A program made the position numbers and the translations under genes. DNA of 64,000 nucleotides from Candidatus Phyllobacterium onerii (GTDB taxonomy: Bacteria; Pseudomonadota; Alphaproteobacteria; Rhizobiales; Rhizobiaceae). How positions within the stretch are numbered: the first letter of the stretch is position 1; each line of letters opens with the position of its first letter. The notes below the pieces were generated by a model. That model was not told where the DNA came from. It did no database searches and saw only the letters and a list, made by a program, of their open reading frames with translations. The stretch lies in assembly GCF_028331445.1 (NCBI RefSeq), contig NZ_JAQMHX010000008.1:1-64000 (forward strand), read 5' to 3'. Below, one piece after another: positions 31,760-39,488 of this stretch.

Positions 31760-32395
31760 AGAGATGCGGATTGAAAGCAATCCAGCCCGATCACGGACCT
31801 TTGCGGTTATCGCTGAATGAAGCCGATTGGATCCCCTTTCCGCTGTTGTGATTGCGGATGCCATCCGCACCAATTCGTCGGAAGCGATCAGATCAGTTGA
31901 ATATGCTCTCGTCATCTGCTCAAGGCGGCTGGCAGTATTTACCGTATCGCCGAACACGCTCATTCGACTTTCGGACAAACCGGGGATCTGACCCAGAACA
32001 ACTGGTCCGGCATGAAGGCCCACACCAATATTCAAACCCGGTCTCCTGGAACTATCTTCGCGGTTCCAGGCTTCCACTGACTCAAGCATTGCAAACCCGC
32101 ATCGGAGCGCTTTCGACGCTACAGCGGACGGAGTGCCGCACCACGCCGCCATGACCTCGTCGCCGGTGTTCGTGATCACAGTCGCAGAGAATCCTGAGAC
32201 GACCTGTGCCATCCGCCGGTGAAATGTTGAAAGAGCGTGGAATGCCGAGGGTAAATCTACGGCCTGGCAAAAACGTGTGAAGCCTTTGATATCCGCAAAA
32301 AGCGCAGAGGCGAAAACCAATTTCGCATCGCGGCTATCCATTTCGAAAGGGGTAGGACAATGGCTGCGGCCAGCGTGATTTTCAACGCGTAACAT
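31754..32395 (-). CDS. Single-domain class III nucleotide cyclase-like protein
   Basis: 213 residues from the ATG at 32395, chosen for its GAGGA ribosome site. The class III cyclase homology domain covers almost all of it. The first metal Asp is D35 in FADIKGFT, the second D79 in TNTGDEVMAAW. GVGLHAGPVVLGQI follows, and the transition-state Asn and Arg are N153 and R157 in TVNTASRLEQ. The usual substrate-recognising Lys is replaced by Thr75 and the usual Asp by Ser146. Adenylate cyclase activity is therefore not assured, though metal and transition-state residues are kept. No sensory domain is attached. It is downstream of the second kinase gene, with 154 bases between. Confidence 0.75.
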   Translation of the reverse strand: MLRVENHAGRSHCPTPFEMDSRDAKLVFASALFADIKGFTRFCQAVDLPSAFHALSTFHRRMAQVVSGFSATVITNTGDEVMAAWCGTPSAVASKALRCGFAMLESVEAWNREDSSRRPGLNIGVGLHAGPVVLGQIPGLSESRMSVFGDTVNTASRLEQMTRAYSTDLIASDELVRMASAITTAERGSNRLHSAITAKVRDRAGLLSIRISA

Positions 32396-32549
32396 TTTGA
32401 CATCCTCATTTGTGAATCTGCAAGAGATCTGCATATCCAGTTATGAGGGTATATTGCTCGCGAGATGTCGCAGAGGTTTGTCGGAAGACACGCGTTTTTG
32501 ACCCCACCCGTAACGATTGGGTACCTTGCTACATTTCGATACATATATT

Positions 32550-33992
32550 TCAGGAAATTCGTTGAGCAGCGGGAAGCGCAACAACCACCTTTAATCCGCT
32601 ACCGCTGTTGTGAAGAGCGATCTCCCCTCCGTGATGATGAATGATTGCCCGCGCAATTGACAGGCCGAGGCCGACCCCGCCGGTTTCCCGGTTGCGGGAT
32701 TGCTCCAGCCGGAAAAACGGAGCGAATACGTCCTCGAATGCGGTTTCCGGTATGCCTGGTCCATCATCCTCGACAATGATGTCGATGCCCTCGTGCCGCT
32801 TCCCGACGCTGACGCGCGCCCTTTCGCCATAGCGGACAGCATTTTCGATTAGATTGCGGAAGGCACGTCGCAAAGCATCGGGTCGGCATCGGTAGACTAT
32901 CTTTTCGCCTTCAAGAAACTTGACGTCCTGACCGAGCTCCGCCATGTCGTCGCAAATGCTCTCGACTAGCGCAGAGATATTCATGGCACGTGTGTTCTCA
33001 ACCGTGCCTTCCTCGCGCGCAAACGCCAAGGCCGCTTCCGTCATCGTCTGTATCTCGTCTATGGTCGCGAGCATTCGCTGTTGCACGTCCGGTTCTGTGA
33101 CAAATTCCGCCCTCAGGCGAAGCGATGTAAGTGGCGTTCGCAGATCATGACCAATGGCGGCCAGCATCCGGGTTCGGTCCTCGACAAAACGATGCAAACG
33201 ACATTGCATGCGATTGAATGCTTCGGCAGTCTGGCGGATATCGTCAGGTCCTCCTTCCGGAAGCGGTTGTACACTTTCACCGCGCCCCAAGGCTTCAGCT
33301 GCCATGGCGAGGCGACGCATCGGACTTGCGATCTGCCTGGCCACGATGACACCGATCAGCGAAAGAATTGCAGCTGTTATACCAAGGGACGACAGAGACT
33401 GGACGTTCCAAATGGAATTTGGAACCGATTTGGCATAGGCCGTGTTCAACCAGGTACCATCGCTTAGTTCAACGGCCAGCCCCATTCCGTTTGAATGGCC
33501 GAGATAGAGAAATTTTGCTGGCTGCGGTATCGTCCAGACATGCGGACCAAGTGTAGTCCATGAATCAAATTGTGCAGCCAGCGCCTGGAAGGGCGAAGGT
33601 TCAGGCCGCGCAGTTTCTGCGGCGGTTGATGTAGCTGCTCCAGGCATCTTGAACTTCAAGGCTTTTAGATTTGGCATGGGTTTTGACAATTGCGCCCATG
33701 CCTCGCGACGCCACGCGTCCGCGTCCGCCGGAGCTTGAGAGGATAGCCAGAACCGGCTGTAGGCGGTGCCAGTTGCATCCAGGACATCGTTGCGAAACGC
33801 CGTTGGTATGGTTTCGAGCAGCGTTGCAAGGGAAGCCGTTCGGCTGAAAAACTCTGCCTTCGCGGCCGCCTGCAGTGCTTTACCCCGCTCATCCCACGAG
33901 ACGAAGAAACTGAGTGCCTGGGAGAGCGCGAGCGCGAGCAGCATCAAGCCTATGAATTGTGCGGCCAGACTGCGCTTCCACCACCGTTTCAT
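32550..33992 (-). CDS. Sensor histidine kinase 2, HAMP type
   Basis: 480 residues from the ATG at 33992, which overlaps the regulator stop by four bases. A membrane segment lies at about 8-30, a periplasmic domain of about 165 residues follows (with a Pro/Ala/Thr-rich part MPGAATSTAAETARPEPSP), and a second membrane segment is near 203-220. HAMP comes next, then HisKA with His282 in IGHDLRTPLTSLRLR. HATPase boxes are NLIENAVRYGE, EDDGPGIPE and GGVGLGLSIARAI. The catalytic core is similar to the kinase at 6012-7352 (FFRLEQSRNR in both). It lies divergent from a small exported protein and paoABC, which may be its targets. Confidence 0.88.
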   Translation of the reverse strand: MKRWWKRSLAAQFIGLMLLALALSQALSFFVSWDERGKALQAAAKAEFFSRTASLATLLETIPTAFRNDVLDATGTAYSRFWLSSQAPADADAWRREAWAQLSKPMPNLKALKFKMPGAATSTAAETARPEPSPFQALAAQFDSWTTLGPHVWTIPQPAKFLYLGHSNGMGLAVELSDGTWLNTAYAKSVPNSIWNVQSLSSLGITAAILSLIGVIVARQIASPMRRLAMAAEALGRGESVQPLPEGGPDDIRQTAEAFNRMQCRLHRFVEDRTRMLAAIGHDLRTPLTSLRLRAEFVTEPDVQQRMLATIDEIQTMTEAALAFAREEGTVENTRAMNISALVESICDDMAELGQDVKFLEGEKIVYRCRPDALRRAFRNLIENAVRYGERARVSVGKRHEGIDIIVEDDGPGIPETAFEDVFAPFFRLEQSRNRETGGVGLGLSIARAIIHHHGGEIALHNSGSGLKVVVALPAAQRIS

Positions 33993-34708
33993 GCCCGCTC
34001 CACCTCTGCGCAAAGACTGTAGCCACCGCCCCAGTGTGTCTTGATAATTGAAGGATTCTTGGGATCGACCTCGACTTTTTTACGTAACCGGCTGACCTGG
34101 TTGTCTATGCTCCGGTCGAATGAATCGGCGCTGCGACCAACGGTCAGATCCATAAGCTGATCGCGGCTGAGCACCATTCCGGGATGTTCGAGAAAGGCCT
34201 TGAGTAACCGAAATTCTGCCGTACTGAGCGGGACGCCAACGCCGTCCCCCCCAAGTAGTTCCCGGCGTCCGACATCCAGACTCCAGCGCTCGAAACTGAT
34301 CGTCTTTGCCTTGGGCATTTCGCGCTGTGGCGGCAGGCTATTGACCCGCCGTAAGACGGCCCTGATCCGTGCGAGCAGCTCACGTGGATTAAAGGGTTTG
34401 ATAAGATAGTCGTCGGCTCCAAGCTCCAGACCAATAATGCGGTCCGTATCATCGGCCATGGCAGTCAGGAAAATGATCGGCAACTCCGTCGAACGCCGCA
34501 AGTGCCGGCAAACGGACAAGCCGTCTTCCCCCGGCATCATGATATCAAGAATGATAAGGTCCAGAGCGTTGCGTTCGAGCAGTCGTCTCAGTGCAGACCC
34601 GCTTTCAGCCACGCTGATGCGATATCCCTGCTGAGTGAGATATTTGCCAACAAGGTCGCGGATATCCCGGTGATCGTCGACTACTGCGATATGGGGTACG
34701 GATTCCAT
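33989..34708 (-). CDS. OmpR-family response regulator 2
   Basis: 239 residues from the ATG at 34708; the frame is open 14 codons further up but that stretch is not receiver-like. The receiver has VVDDHRDI, the phospho-Asp in ILDIMMPGEDG and Lys in IKPF. The winged helix has STAEFRLLKAFLEHPG, SRDQLMDLTVGR, FDRSIDNQVSRLRKK and KTHWGGGYSL. It is the first gene of the operon with kinase 2 and has an upstream palindrome and direct repeats that could be its own sites. It resembles the regulator at 7349-8089 over its whole length. Confidence 0.9.
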   Translation of the reverse strand: MESVPHIAVVDDHRDIRDLVGKYLTQQGYRISVAESGSALRRLLERNALDLIILDIMMPGEDGLSVCRHLRRSTELPIIFLTAMADDTDRIIGLELGADDYLIKPFNPRELLARIRAVLRRVNSLPPQREMPKAKTISFERWSLDVGRRELLGGDGVGVPLSTAEFRLLKAFLEHPGMVLSRDQLMDLTVGRSADSFDRSIDNQVSRLRKKVEVDPKNPSIIKTHWGGGYSLCAEVERA

Positions 34709-34759
34709 CGGCCACGTCCCTGACTTTGATGCACACGCGTGAAATATCACCCGAAGTAG

Positions 34760-34778
34760 TTTTCCGGTATCCGGAAAA
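34760..34778. promoter_or_regulatory. Palindrome upstream of regulator 2
   Basis: TTTTCCGG (34760-34767) and CCGGAAAA (34771-34778) form a perfect 8-bp inverted repeat around TAT. It lies 52 bases upstream of the regulator start. The following AAAATTGTA and the internal GTATCC also occur in the palindrome at 8165-8219. Confidence 0.6.
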
Positions 34779-34885
34779 TTGTATCAAAGTTTGTCAAGCA
34801 ATATCGAGTTGGCTACCTGGCCGTCGCGTTGATGCTGCTAATTTGTAGCGAAATGTCCCGTCACGCAATCCTGCGATACTTTGCG

Positions 34886-34916
34886 ACAACTCTGCCCTTG
34901 GTACGGCACAACTCTG
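34886..34916. promoter_or_regulatory. Direct repeat in the divergent promoter region
   Basis: ACAACTCTG occurs at 34886-34894 and again at 34908-34916, a period of 22 bases (about two helical turns), in the region upstream of the 51-residue gene and paoABC. OmpR-family regulators bind such in-phase direct repeats. Confidence 0.5.
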
Positions 34917-34986
34917 CGACAAACCGCAAATACGCTGTCTGATGTCAATGAAACAGTCCATCGACTAATCAGAAAGCGAGATCGTC

Positions 34987-35142
34987 ATGAACAAATATCT
35001 GATCGCCGCCATCGCAACAGTGGGTATTGCGTTCTCAGCCGGAACTGCGCTTGCGTGCCAGAAGCTCAACTCCGCCAATACGCAAACAGAGCAGGCTCCG
35101 CAAACACCATCAAGCTCCGATACGAAGCAGCAGCCAGGCTGA
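34987..35142 (+). CDS. Small exported protein, 51 residues
   Basis: An ATG at 34987 opens a 51-codon frame: a signal peptide (MNKYLIAAIATVGIAFSAGTALA) followed by a 28-residue mature peptide starting CQKLNSANT, rich in Gln, Thr, Pro and Ser. The single Cys is the first mature residue, but the preceding A-L-A does not fit a lipobox (Leu at -3), so it may be a cleaved secreted peptide rather than a lipoprotein. The ribosome site (AAAGCGAGA) is modest. It is the first gene after the divergent promoter and lies 100 bases before paoA. I do not recognise a family. Confidence 0.5.
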   Translation: MNKYLIAAIATVGIAFSAGTALACQKLNSANTQTEQAPQTPSSSDTKQQPG

Positions 35143-35242
35143 TGATTTAGTCCTGAACTCCCATATCGAAAAGCTCGTGCCGGCGGGGCATCGGTCTGCC
35201 GGTACGTCCCTTGATCGTTGGCATCTCCCAGGAGTGGAAGCA

Positions 35243-35905
35243 ATGAATGAAGAGTCTCAAAAAACGGGTCCGACACGCCGAACCGTTCTGGAATCCGGTG
35301 CCGCGGCTGGATTCTTCCTCGCAACTGGATTGCCAGCGACGGGCCAAAAAATACCTACCACTGGGGATGACGATGCCGGCATAAGGGTCGTTGATCCGGT
35401 GGAATTGACGCTGAACATCAATTTGCGCAACTATTCTGTTGGCGTCGATCCCCGTACGACAATACTCGATGTGCTGCGAAATCATCTTGGTCTGACCGGT
35501 TCCAAGAAAGGTTGCGATCATGGACAGTGTGGAGCGTGCACCGTGCTGGTCAACGGCCAACGGATCAATTCCTGCCTCACGCTGGCAGTAATGCATGACG
35601 GTGACGTTATCACGACCATCGAGGGCCTTGCGAAGGGCACTGATCTCCATCCCATGCAGGCTGCATTCATTGCACATGATGGATTTCAATGCGGATACTG
35701 CACGCCCGGCCAGATTTGCTCGGCCGTCGGCATGCTGCAAGAAGCGGCAGCTGGCTGGCCAAGCCATGTCAGCGAAACGCTTTCCAAACCGAACGTCTCC
35801 TTGACTGATGCGGAGATACGCGAGCGCATGAGTGGAAATATCTGTCGGTGCTCCGCATACCCCAATATTGTCGCTGCGATCCGCGACGTAGCCGGAGAGG
35901 TTTGA
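35243..35905 (+). CDS. paoA: Periplasmic aldehyde oxidoreductase, [2Fe-2S] subunit
   Basis: 220 residues from the ATG at 35243 (GGAG ribosome site). A twin-arginine signal ([19 protein letters not shown]) exports the folded complex. A plant-type [2Fe-2S] domain ([18 protein letters not shown] and NSCLTL) comes first, then the all-helical [2Fe-2S] domain ([10 protein letters not shown] and [10 protein letters not shown]). It is the small subunit of the xanthine-oxidase-family enzyme PaoABC, which oxidises aldehydes, aromatic ones in E. coli, to carboxylic acids. Genes follow in the order A-B-C with two- and eight-base gaps. No maturation factor PaoD is nearby. Confidence 0.9.
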   Translation: MNEESQKTGPTRRTVLESGAAAGFFLATGLPATGQKIPTTGDDDAGIRVVDPVELTLNINLRNYSVGVDPRTTILDVLRNHLGLTGSKKGCDHGQCGACTVLVNGQRINSCLTLAVMHDGDVITTIEGLAKGTDLHPMQAAFIAHDGFQCGYCTPGQICSAVGMLQEAAAGWPSHVSETLSKPNVSLTDAEIRERMSGNICRCSAYPNIVAAIRDVAGEV

Positions 35906-35907
35906 AC

Positions 35908-36894
35908 ATGAAACCTTTCACCTATCAAAGGGCAGGCGAACTGCGCGACGCATTGGCAGGTGCCGCTGGTACAGCAAACGCCAAATTCATCAGTGGCGGC
36001 ACAAATTTGCTCGATCTCATGAAGCTGGAAATCGAACGGCCAGCCCATCTCGTCGACATCAACCATCTGCCCTTTAATGGAATTGAAGAGACGGCAGAGG
36101 GTGGCCTACGTATCGGTGCACAAGTGCGTAACAGCACGCTCGCCGCCGATTCACGCATAAGATCGGATTACCCGGTCCTGGCACAAGCACTGCTCGCGGG
36201 TGCTTCCGCGCAAATCCGCAACAAGGCGTCGACAGGTGGCAACCTGCTGCAGAGGACGCGTTGTTACTACTTCTATGATCGCAATATGCCTTGCAACAAG
36301 CGCAAGCCTGGTTCCGGGTGTGCGGCACTCCATGGCTTCAACCGTATGCACGCGGTGCTTGGATCAAGCGACACCTGTATTGCCGTGCATCCGTCGGATA
36401 TGGCGGTTGCCATGACGCTGCTCGATGCATCTGTGGAGACCATGGACACCGAAGGCGTTACACGACAAATCCCTATCGGCGATCTACACCGACTGCCCGG
36501 AACAACGCCCGATATCGAAACACAGCTCAAGCCTGGGGAAATGATAACGGCGGTTATCCTGCCGCCGGTCCAGCCCGGGAGGCATATCTACCGCAAGGTT
36601 CGTGACCGGGCATCCTATGCCTTCGCACTCGTATCGGTCGCAGCAATTGTCGACGTTGCAGGCGAGACAATTACAGGCGCGCGGTTTGCACTGGGCGGCG
36701 TTGCCGCCAAACCATGGCGCACTCCCGAAGCCGAGGCAATCCTGCTCGGCGAGAAGGTTTCGACCGAAGTTTTTCAACGGGCGGCAGAGATCGCTTTGGC
36801 AAATGCCATCGGTCGTGGCGGGAACGACTTCAAAATCCCCTTGGCAAAGCGGACGGTACAACACGCGCTTGCTGCTGCTTCACAACGTGGATGA
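35908..36894 (+). CDS. paoB: Periplasmic aldehyde oxidoreductase, FAD subunit
   Basis: 328 residues from the ATG at 35908 (GGAGAGG ribosome site overlapping the paoA end). The FAD-binding motif is [15 protein letters not shown] near residue 30. A PaoB-specific insertion carries cysteines for an extra [4Fe-4S] cluster ([23 protein letters not shown] and [12 protein letters not shown]), which separates PaoB from ordinary xanthine-dehydrogenase FAD subunits. It passes electrons from the molybdenum subunit to an external acceptor. The rest of the fold is typical for CO-dehydrogenase flavoprotein domains. Confidence 0.9.
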   Translation: MKPFTYQRAGELRDALAGAAGTANAKFISGGTNLLDLMKLEIERPAHLVDINHLPFNGIEETAEGGLRIGAQVRNSTLAADSRIRSDYPVLAQALLAGASAQIRNKASTGGNLLQRTRCYYFYDRNMPCNKRKPGSGCAALHGFNRMHAVLGSSDTCIAVHPSDMAVAMTLLDASVETMDTEGVTRQIPIGDLHRLPGTTPDIETQLKPGEMITAVILPPVQPGRHIYRKVRDRASYAFALVSVAAIVDVAGETITGARFALGGVAAKPWRTPEAEAILLGEKVSTEVFQRAAEIALANAIGRGGNDFKIPLAKRTVQHALAAASQRG

Positions 36895-36902
36895 GGAAGA
36901 CC

Positions 36903-39191
36903 ATGTCCAATTCAACACCAATGGCGAACACCGGAAAAACCTGGATTGGCCAGCCGATCGATCGTGTCGATGGCGCGCTGAAGGTGACGGGGGAAGCCGT
37001 CTACGCTTATGAGCATAGGGCAGATGATCCGGTTACTTATGGTTATATTCTTGGGGCCGGCATCGCGCGCGGACGCATCTCTGCGATCGATACTGCGCAG
37101 GCCGAGGCAATGCCGGGTGTCCTCTGTGTGATGACGCATAAGAACGCACCGGCACAACCTGCATTTGGTCCGGCTGTCACGCCCGCGGTGCGTGAAGTCT
37201 TTGCCCGTCCGCGACCCGTCCTCTCGACAGATCGCGTTCGCTACTATGACGAGCCTGTTGCCTTGGTCGTGGCAGAAACGTTTGAGGCGGCACGAGGTGC
37301 TGCCGGACTTATTGCGATCGAATACGAAGACGAGCGCGGTGCGTATGATCTCAGCAGGCACCTTGCGGATGCCTATGCGCCGCAGCGCACCAATGCCGGT
37401 TTTCAAACGGATTCACTTGTCGGCGACTTTGAGGCAGCGTTTGCTGATAGCGACGTCAAGGTCGATGCAATCTATACGACACCCTATGAACATCACAATC
37501 CGATGGAACCGCACGCCACACTCGCAGCCTGGTCTGGCGATGAAGTGACAATTTACACGAGTGCCCAGACCCTTGCGAATTTCCAGGCCGGTATTGCCAA
37601 TACGTTGCAAATCCCGCCTGACAAAGTGCATCTCGTCAGTCGCTTTATCGGAGGCGGATTTGGCTCGAAATTGATCGTGCATGCCGATACCATTCTTGCC
37701 GCGCTCGCCGCTAGGGAACTCCAACGCCCGGTCAAGATTGCGCTGACGCGGCAACAGATGTTTGCAAATGCGGGTCACCGCGCAAAAATGATCCAGTCGG
37801 TCCGGCTGAGCGCCGACCGTGATGGCAAGCTGACCGGCATCGCCCATGATGTCTGTTCGGCGACCTCCCGGTTCGAAGAATTCTGCGAACAGACGGCCGT
37901 GTTTGCGCGATCCCTCTATGCGGCTCCAAATCGGATCACGAGGCATCGTTTGGTTGGTCTGGACACAAACCGCGGCGAGTGGATGCGGTCGCCGGGCGAA
38001 GCGCCAGGCATGCTCGCATTTGAATGTGCCATGGACGAGTTGGCTGATCAGATCGGTATTGATCCGATCGAATTGCGTATCCTCAATGAGCCTGAGGTAG
38101 ATCCAGAGCGGAACGTTCCGTTTTCCACACGCAACCTCGTCGCCTGTATGCAAGAGGGCGCGCGTCGCTTTGGATGGGAGCAAAGACAGGCGGGGCCGGG
38201 TACGGTTCGGGACGGACGCAAGCTGATCGGCCTTGGCATGGCGGCTGCGATCCGGCCCAACTACCTTGGCGCATCGGCGGCCCGGATAGGCATCGACGGG
38301 AACGGACGGGTGAAAGTTGAGCTCGATATGACCGATATCGGCACGGGCACCTACACCATTCTGGCACAGATCGCTGCCACCAGCCTCGGTCTTCCCCTTT
38401 CTGCAATTGACGTCCAACTCGGCGACAGCCATTTTCCGCGTACTGCGGGATCCGGCGGGTCGTGGGGAGCGGCAAGTGCGGGCTCCGCCGTCCACAATGC
38501 TTGTGAAGCGTTGAAGCAAAAAATAGCAAAGGTTGCAAAAGAGGTGCCGGGATCACCGTTTTATGGTTCGAATCTCGATCGAACCGAGTTCGCGAACGGA
38601 GAAATCAGAATAGGAGATCGTTCGGCGAATCTTGCGACCCTCATCAAACGTGTGGCGCCGCAAGGACTGGACGCTCAAGGGGCCGTAGAGGCAGCCGGTG
38701 AGAACTACCGAAACTATTCCCAGCACGCCTATGGCGCACATTTCGTCGAGATAGAAGTCGATCTGGATACAGCCGAGATGCGGGTCAGCCGTATGCTCAG
38801 TGTCATTGGTGCAGGTCGCATCCTCAATCCCAAAACCGCGCGCTCGCAAATTATCGGAGGCATGGTTTGGGGGATCGGTGCTGCGCTCATGGAAGAGAGT
38901 GTTCTTGACCCGAGATACGGTCACTTCGTCAATCACGATCTCGCCGAGTACCATGTTCCGGTAAATGCGGATGTCCCGGACCTTGATGTCTTTTTTCTGG
39001 AGGAGCCCGATAACAATGCAAATGTCTTTGGAAGCAAGGGAATAGGAGAATTGGGCGTTTGCGGCGCAGGCGCTGCTGTTGCCAACGCGGTCTTCAATGC
39101 GACCGGAGTGCGCGTTCGCGAGTTTCCGATCACCTTGGACAAAATATTGCCCGGCATGCCAGTTGAGACATCCAGAGCAAACAGGAGTTGA
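36903..39191 (+). CDS. paoC: Periplasmic aldehyde oxidoreductase, molybdenum subunit
   Basis: 762 residues from the ATG at 36903. The domain order is that of xanthine-oxidase-family large subunits: an N-terminal a/b hammerhead (DRVDGALKVTGEAVYAYEH), YEHHNPMEPHATLAAW, the cofactor loop FIGGGFGSKL, GSGGSWGAASAGSAVHNA, and the catalytic Glu in GSKGIGELGVCGAGAAVANA. It hydroxylates aldehydes at a molybdopterin cytosine dinucleotide centre. It lacks its own signal and should be carried out with the Tat-signal subunit PaoA. A small membrane-protein gene follows three bases after its stop codon. Confidence 0.9.
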   Translation: MSNSTPMANTGKTWIGQPIDRVDGALKVTGEAVYAYEHRADDPVTYGYILGAGIARGRISAIDTAQAEAMPGVLCVMTHKNAPAQPAFGPAVTPAVREVFARPRPVLSTDRVRYYDEPVALVVAETFEAARGAAGLIAIEYEDERGAYDLSRHLADAYAPQRTNAGFQTDSLVGDFEAAFADSDVKVDAIYTTPYEHHNPMEPHATLAAWSGDEVTIYTSAQTLANFQAGIANTLQIPPDKVHLVSRFIGGGFGSKLIVHADTILAALAARELQRPVKIALTRQQMFANAGHRAKMIQSVRLSADRDGKLTGIAHDVCSATSRFEEFCEQTAVFARSLYAAPNRITRHRLVGLDTNRGEWMRSPGEAPGMLAFECAMDELADQIGIDPIELRILNEPEVDPERNVPFSTRNLVACMQEGARRFGWEQRQAGPGTVRDGRKLIGLGMAAAIRPNYLGASAARIGIDGNGRVKVELDMTDIGTGTYTILAQIAATSLGLPLSAIDVQLGDSHFPRTAGSGGSWGAASAGSAVHNACEALKQKIAKVAKEVPGSPFYGSNLDRTEFANGEIRIGDRSANLATLIKRVAPQGLDAQGAVEAAGENYRNYSQHAYGAHFVEIEVDLDTAEMRVSRMLSVIGAGRILNPKTARSQIIGGMVWGIGAALMEESVLDPRYGHFVNHDLAEYHVPVNADVPDLDVFFLEEPDNNANVFGSKGIGELGVCGAGAAVANAVFNATGVRVREFPITLDKILPGMPVETSRANRS

Positions 39192-39193
39192 CC

Positions 39194-39463
39194 ATGCGAG
39201 AGGTTGATGGTGTTCCTGAATATGTCCACGACCGAATTGAGAGGACGAACAATCTCGGGCTTAAATATTTGGTCAGTGTCGGGCTTTGCGCCGTCCTCAT
39301 TGCAACGATACAAGGAGGTTATGGCAATTCCGATTTGTTTGCAGAATCGGTGTCAGCTTCACGTCACGCGGTCACCGAAACATCATCACAACTAACGGAC
39401 GCCACGATGTGCAGCACCGAGAATCACGAACGACATCCGCTGAAGTATGAAATCGATGCATAA
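39194..39463 (+). CDS. Small membrane protein after paoC
   Basis: 89 residues, starting at the ATG at 39194 with AGGAG just upstream and only two bases after the paoC stop, so it is very likely in the pao operon. One hydrophobic segment (LKYLVSVGLCAVLIATIQGG, about 26-45) is followed by a polar tail with Ser, Thr, His and one Cys (ATMCSTENHERH). I recognise no family. It could anchor the exported enzyme to the membrane or supply an electron-acceptor link, but that is only suggested by position. Confidence 0.55.
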   Translation: MREVDGVPEYVHDRIERTNNLGLKYLVSVGLCAVLIATIQGGYGNSDLFAESVSASRHAVTETSSQLTDATMCSTENHERHPLKYEIDA

Positions 39464-39488
39464 AGCCTAGAGCGGATCAACACATCTC

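Noticed and set aside
37413-38519. A 368-codon minus-strand frame inside paoC
   Set aside because: It is a shadow of the molybdenum subunit gene, with Arg/His/Pro-rich composition and no domain.
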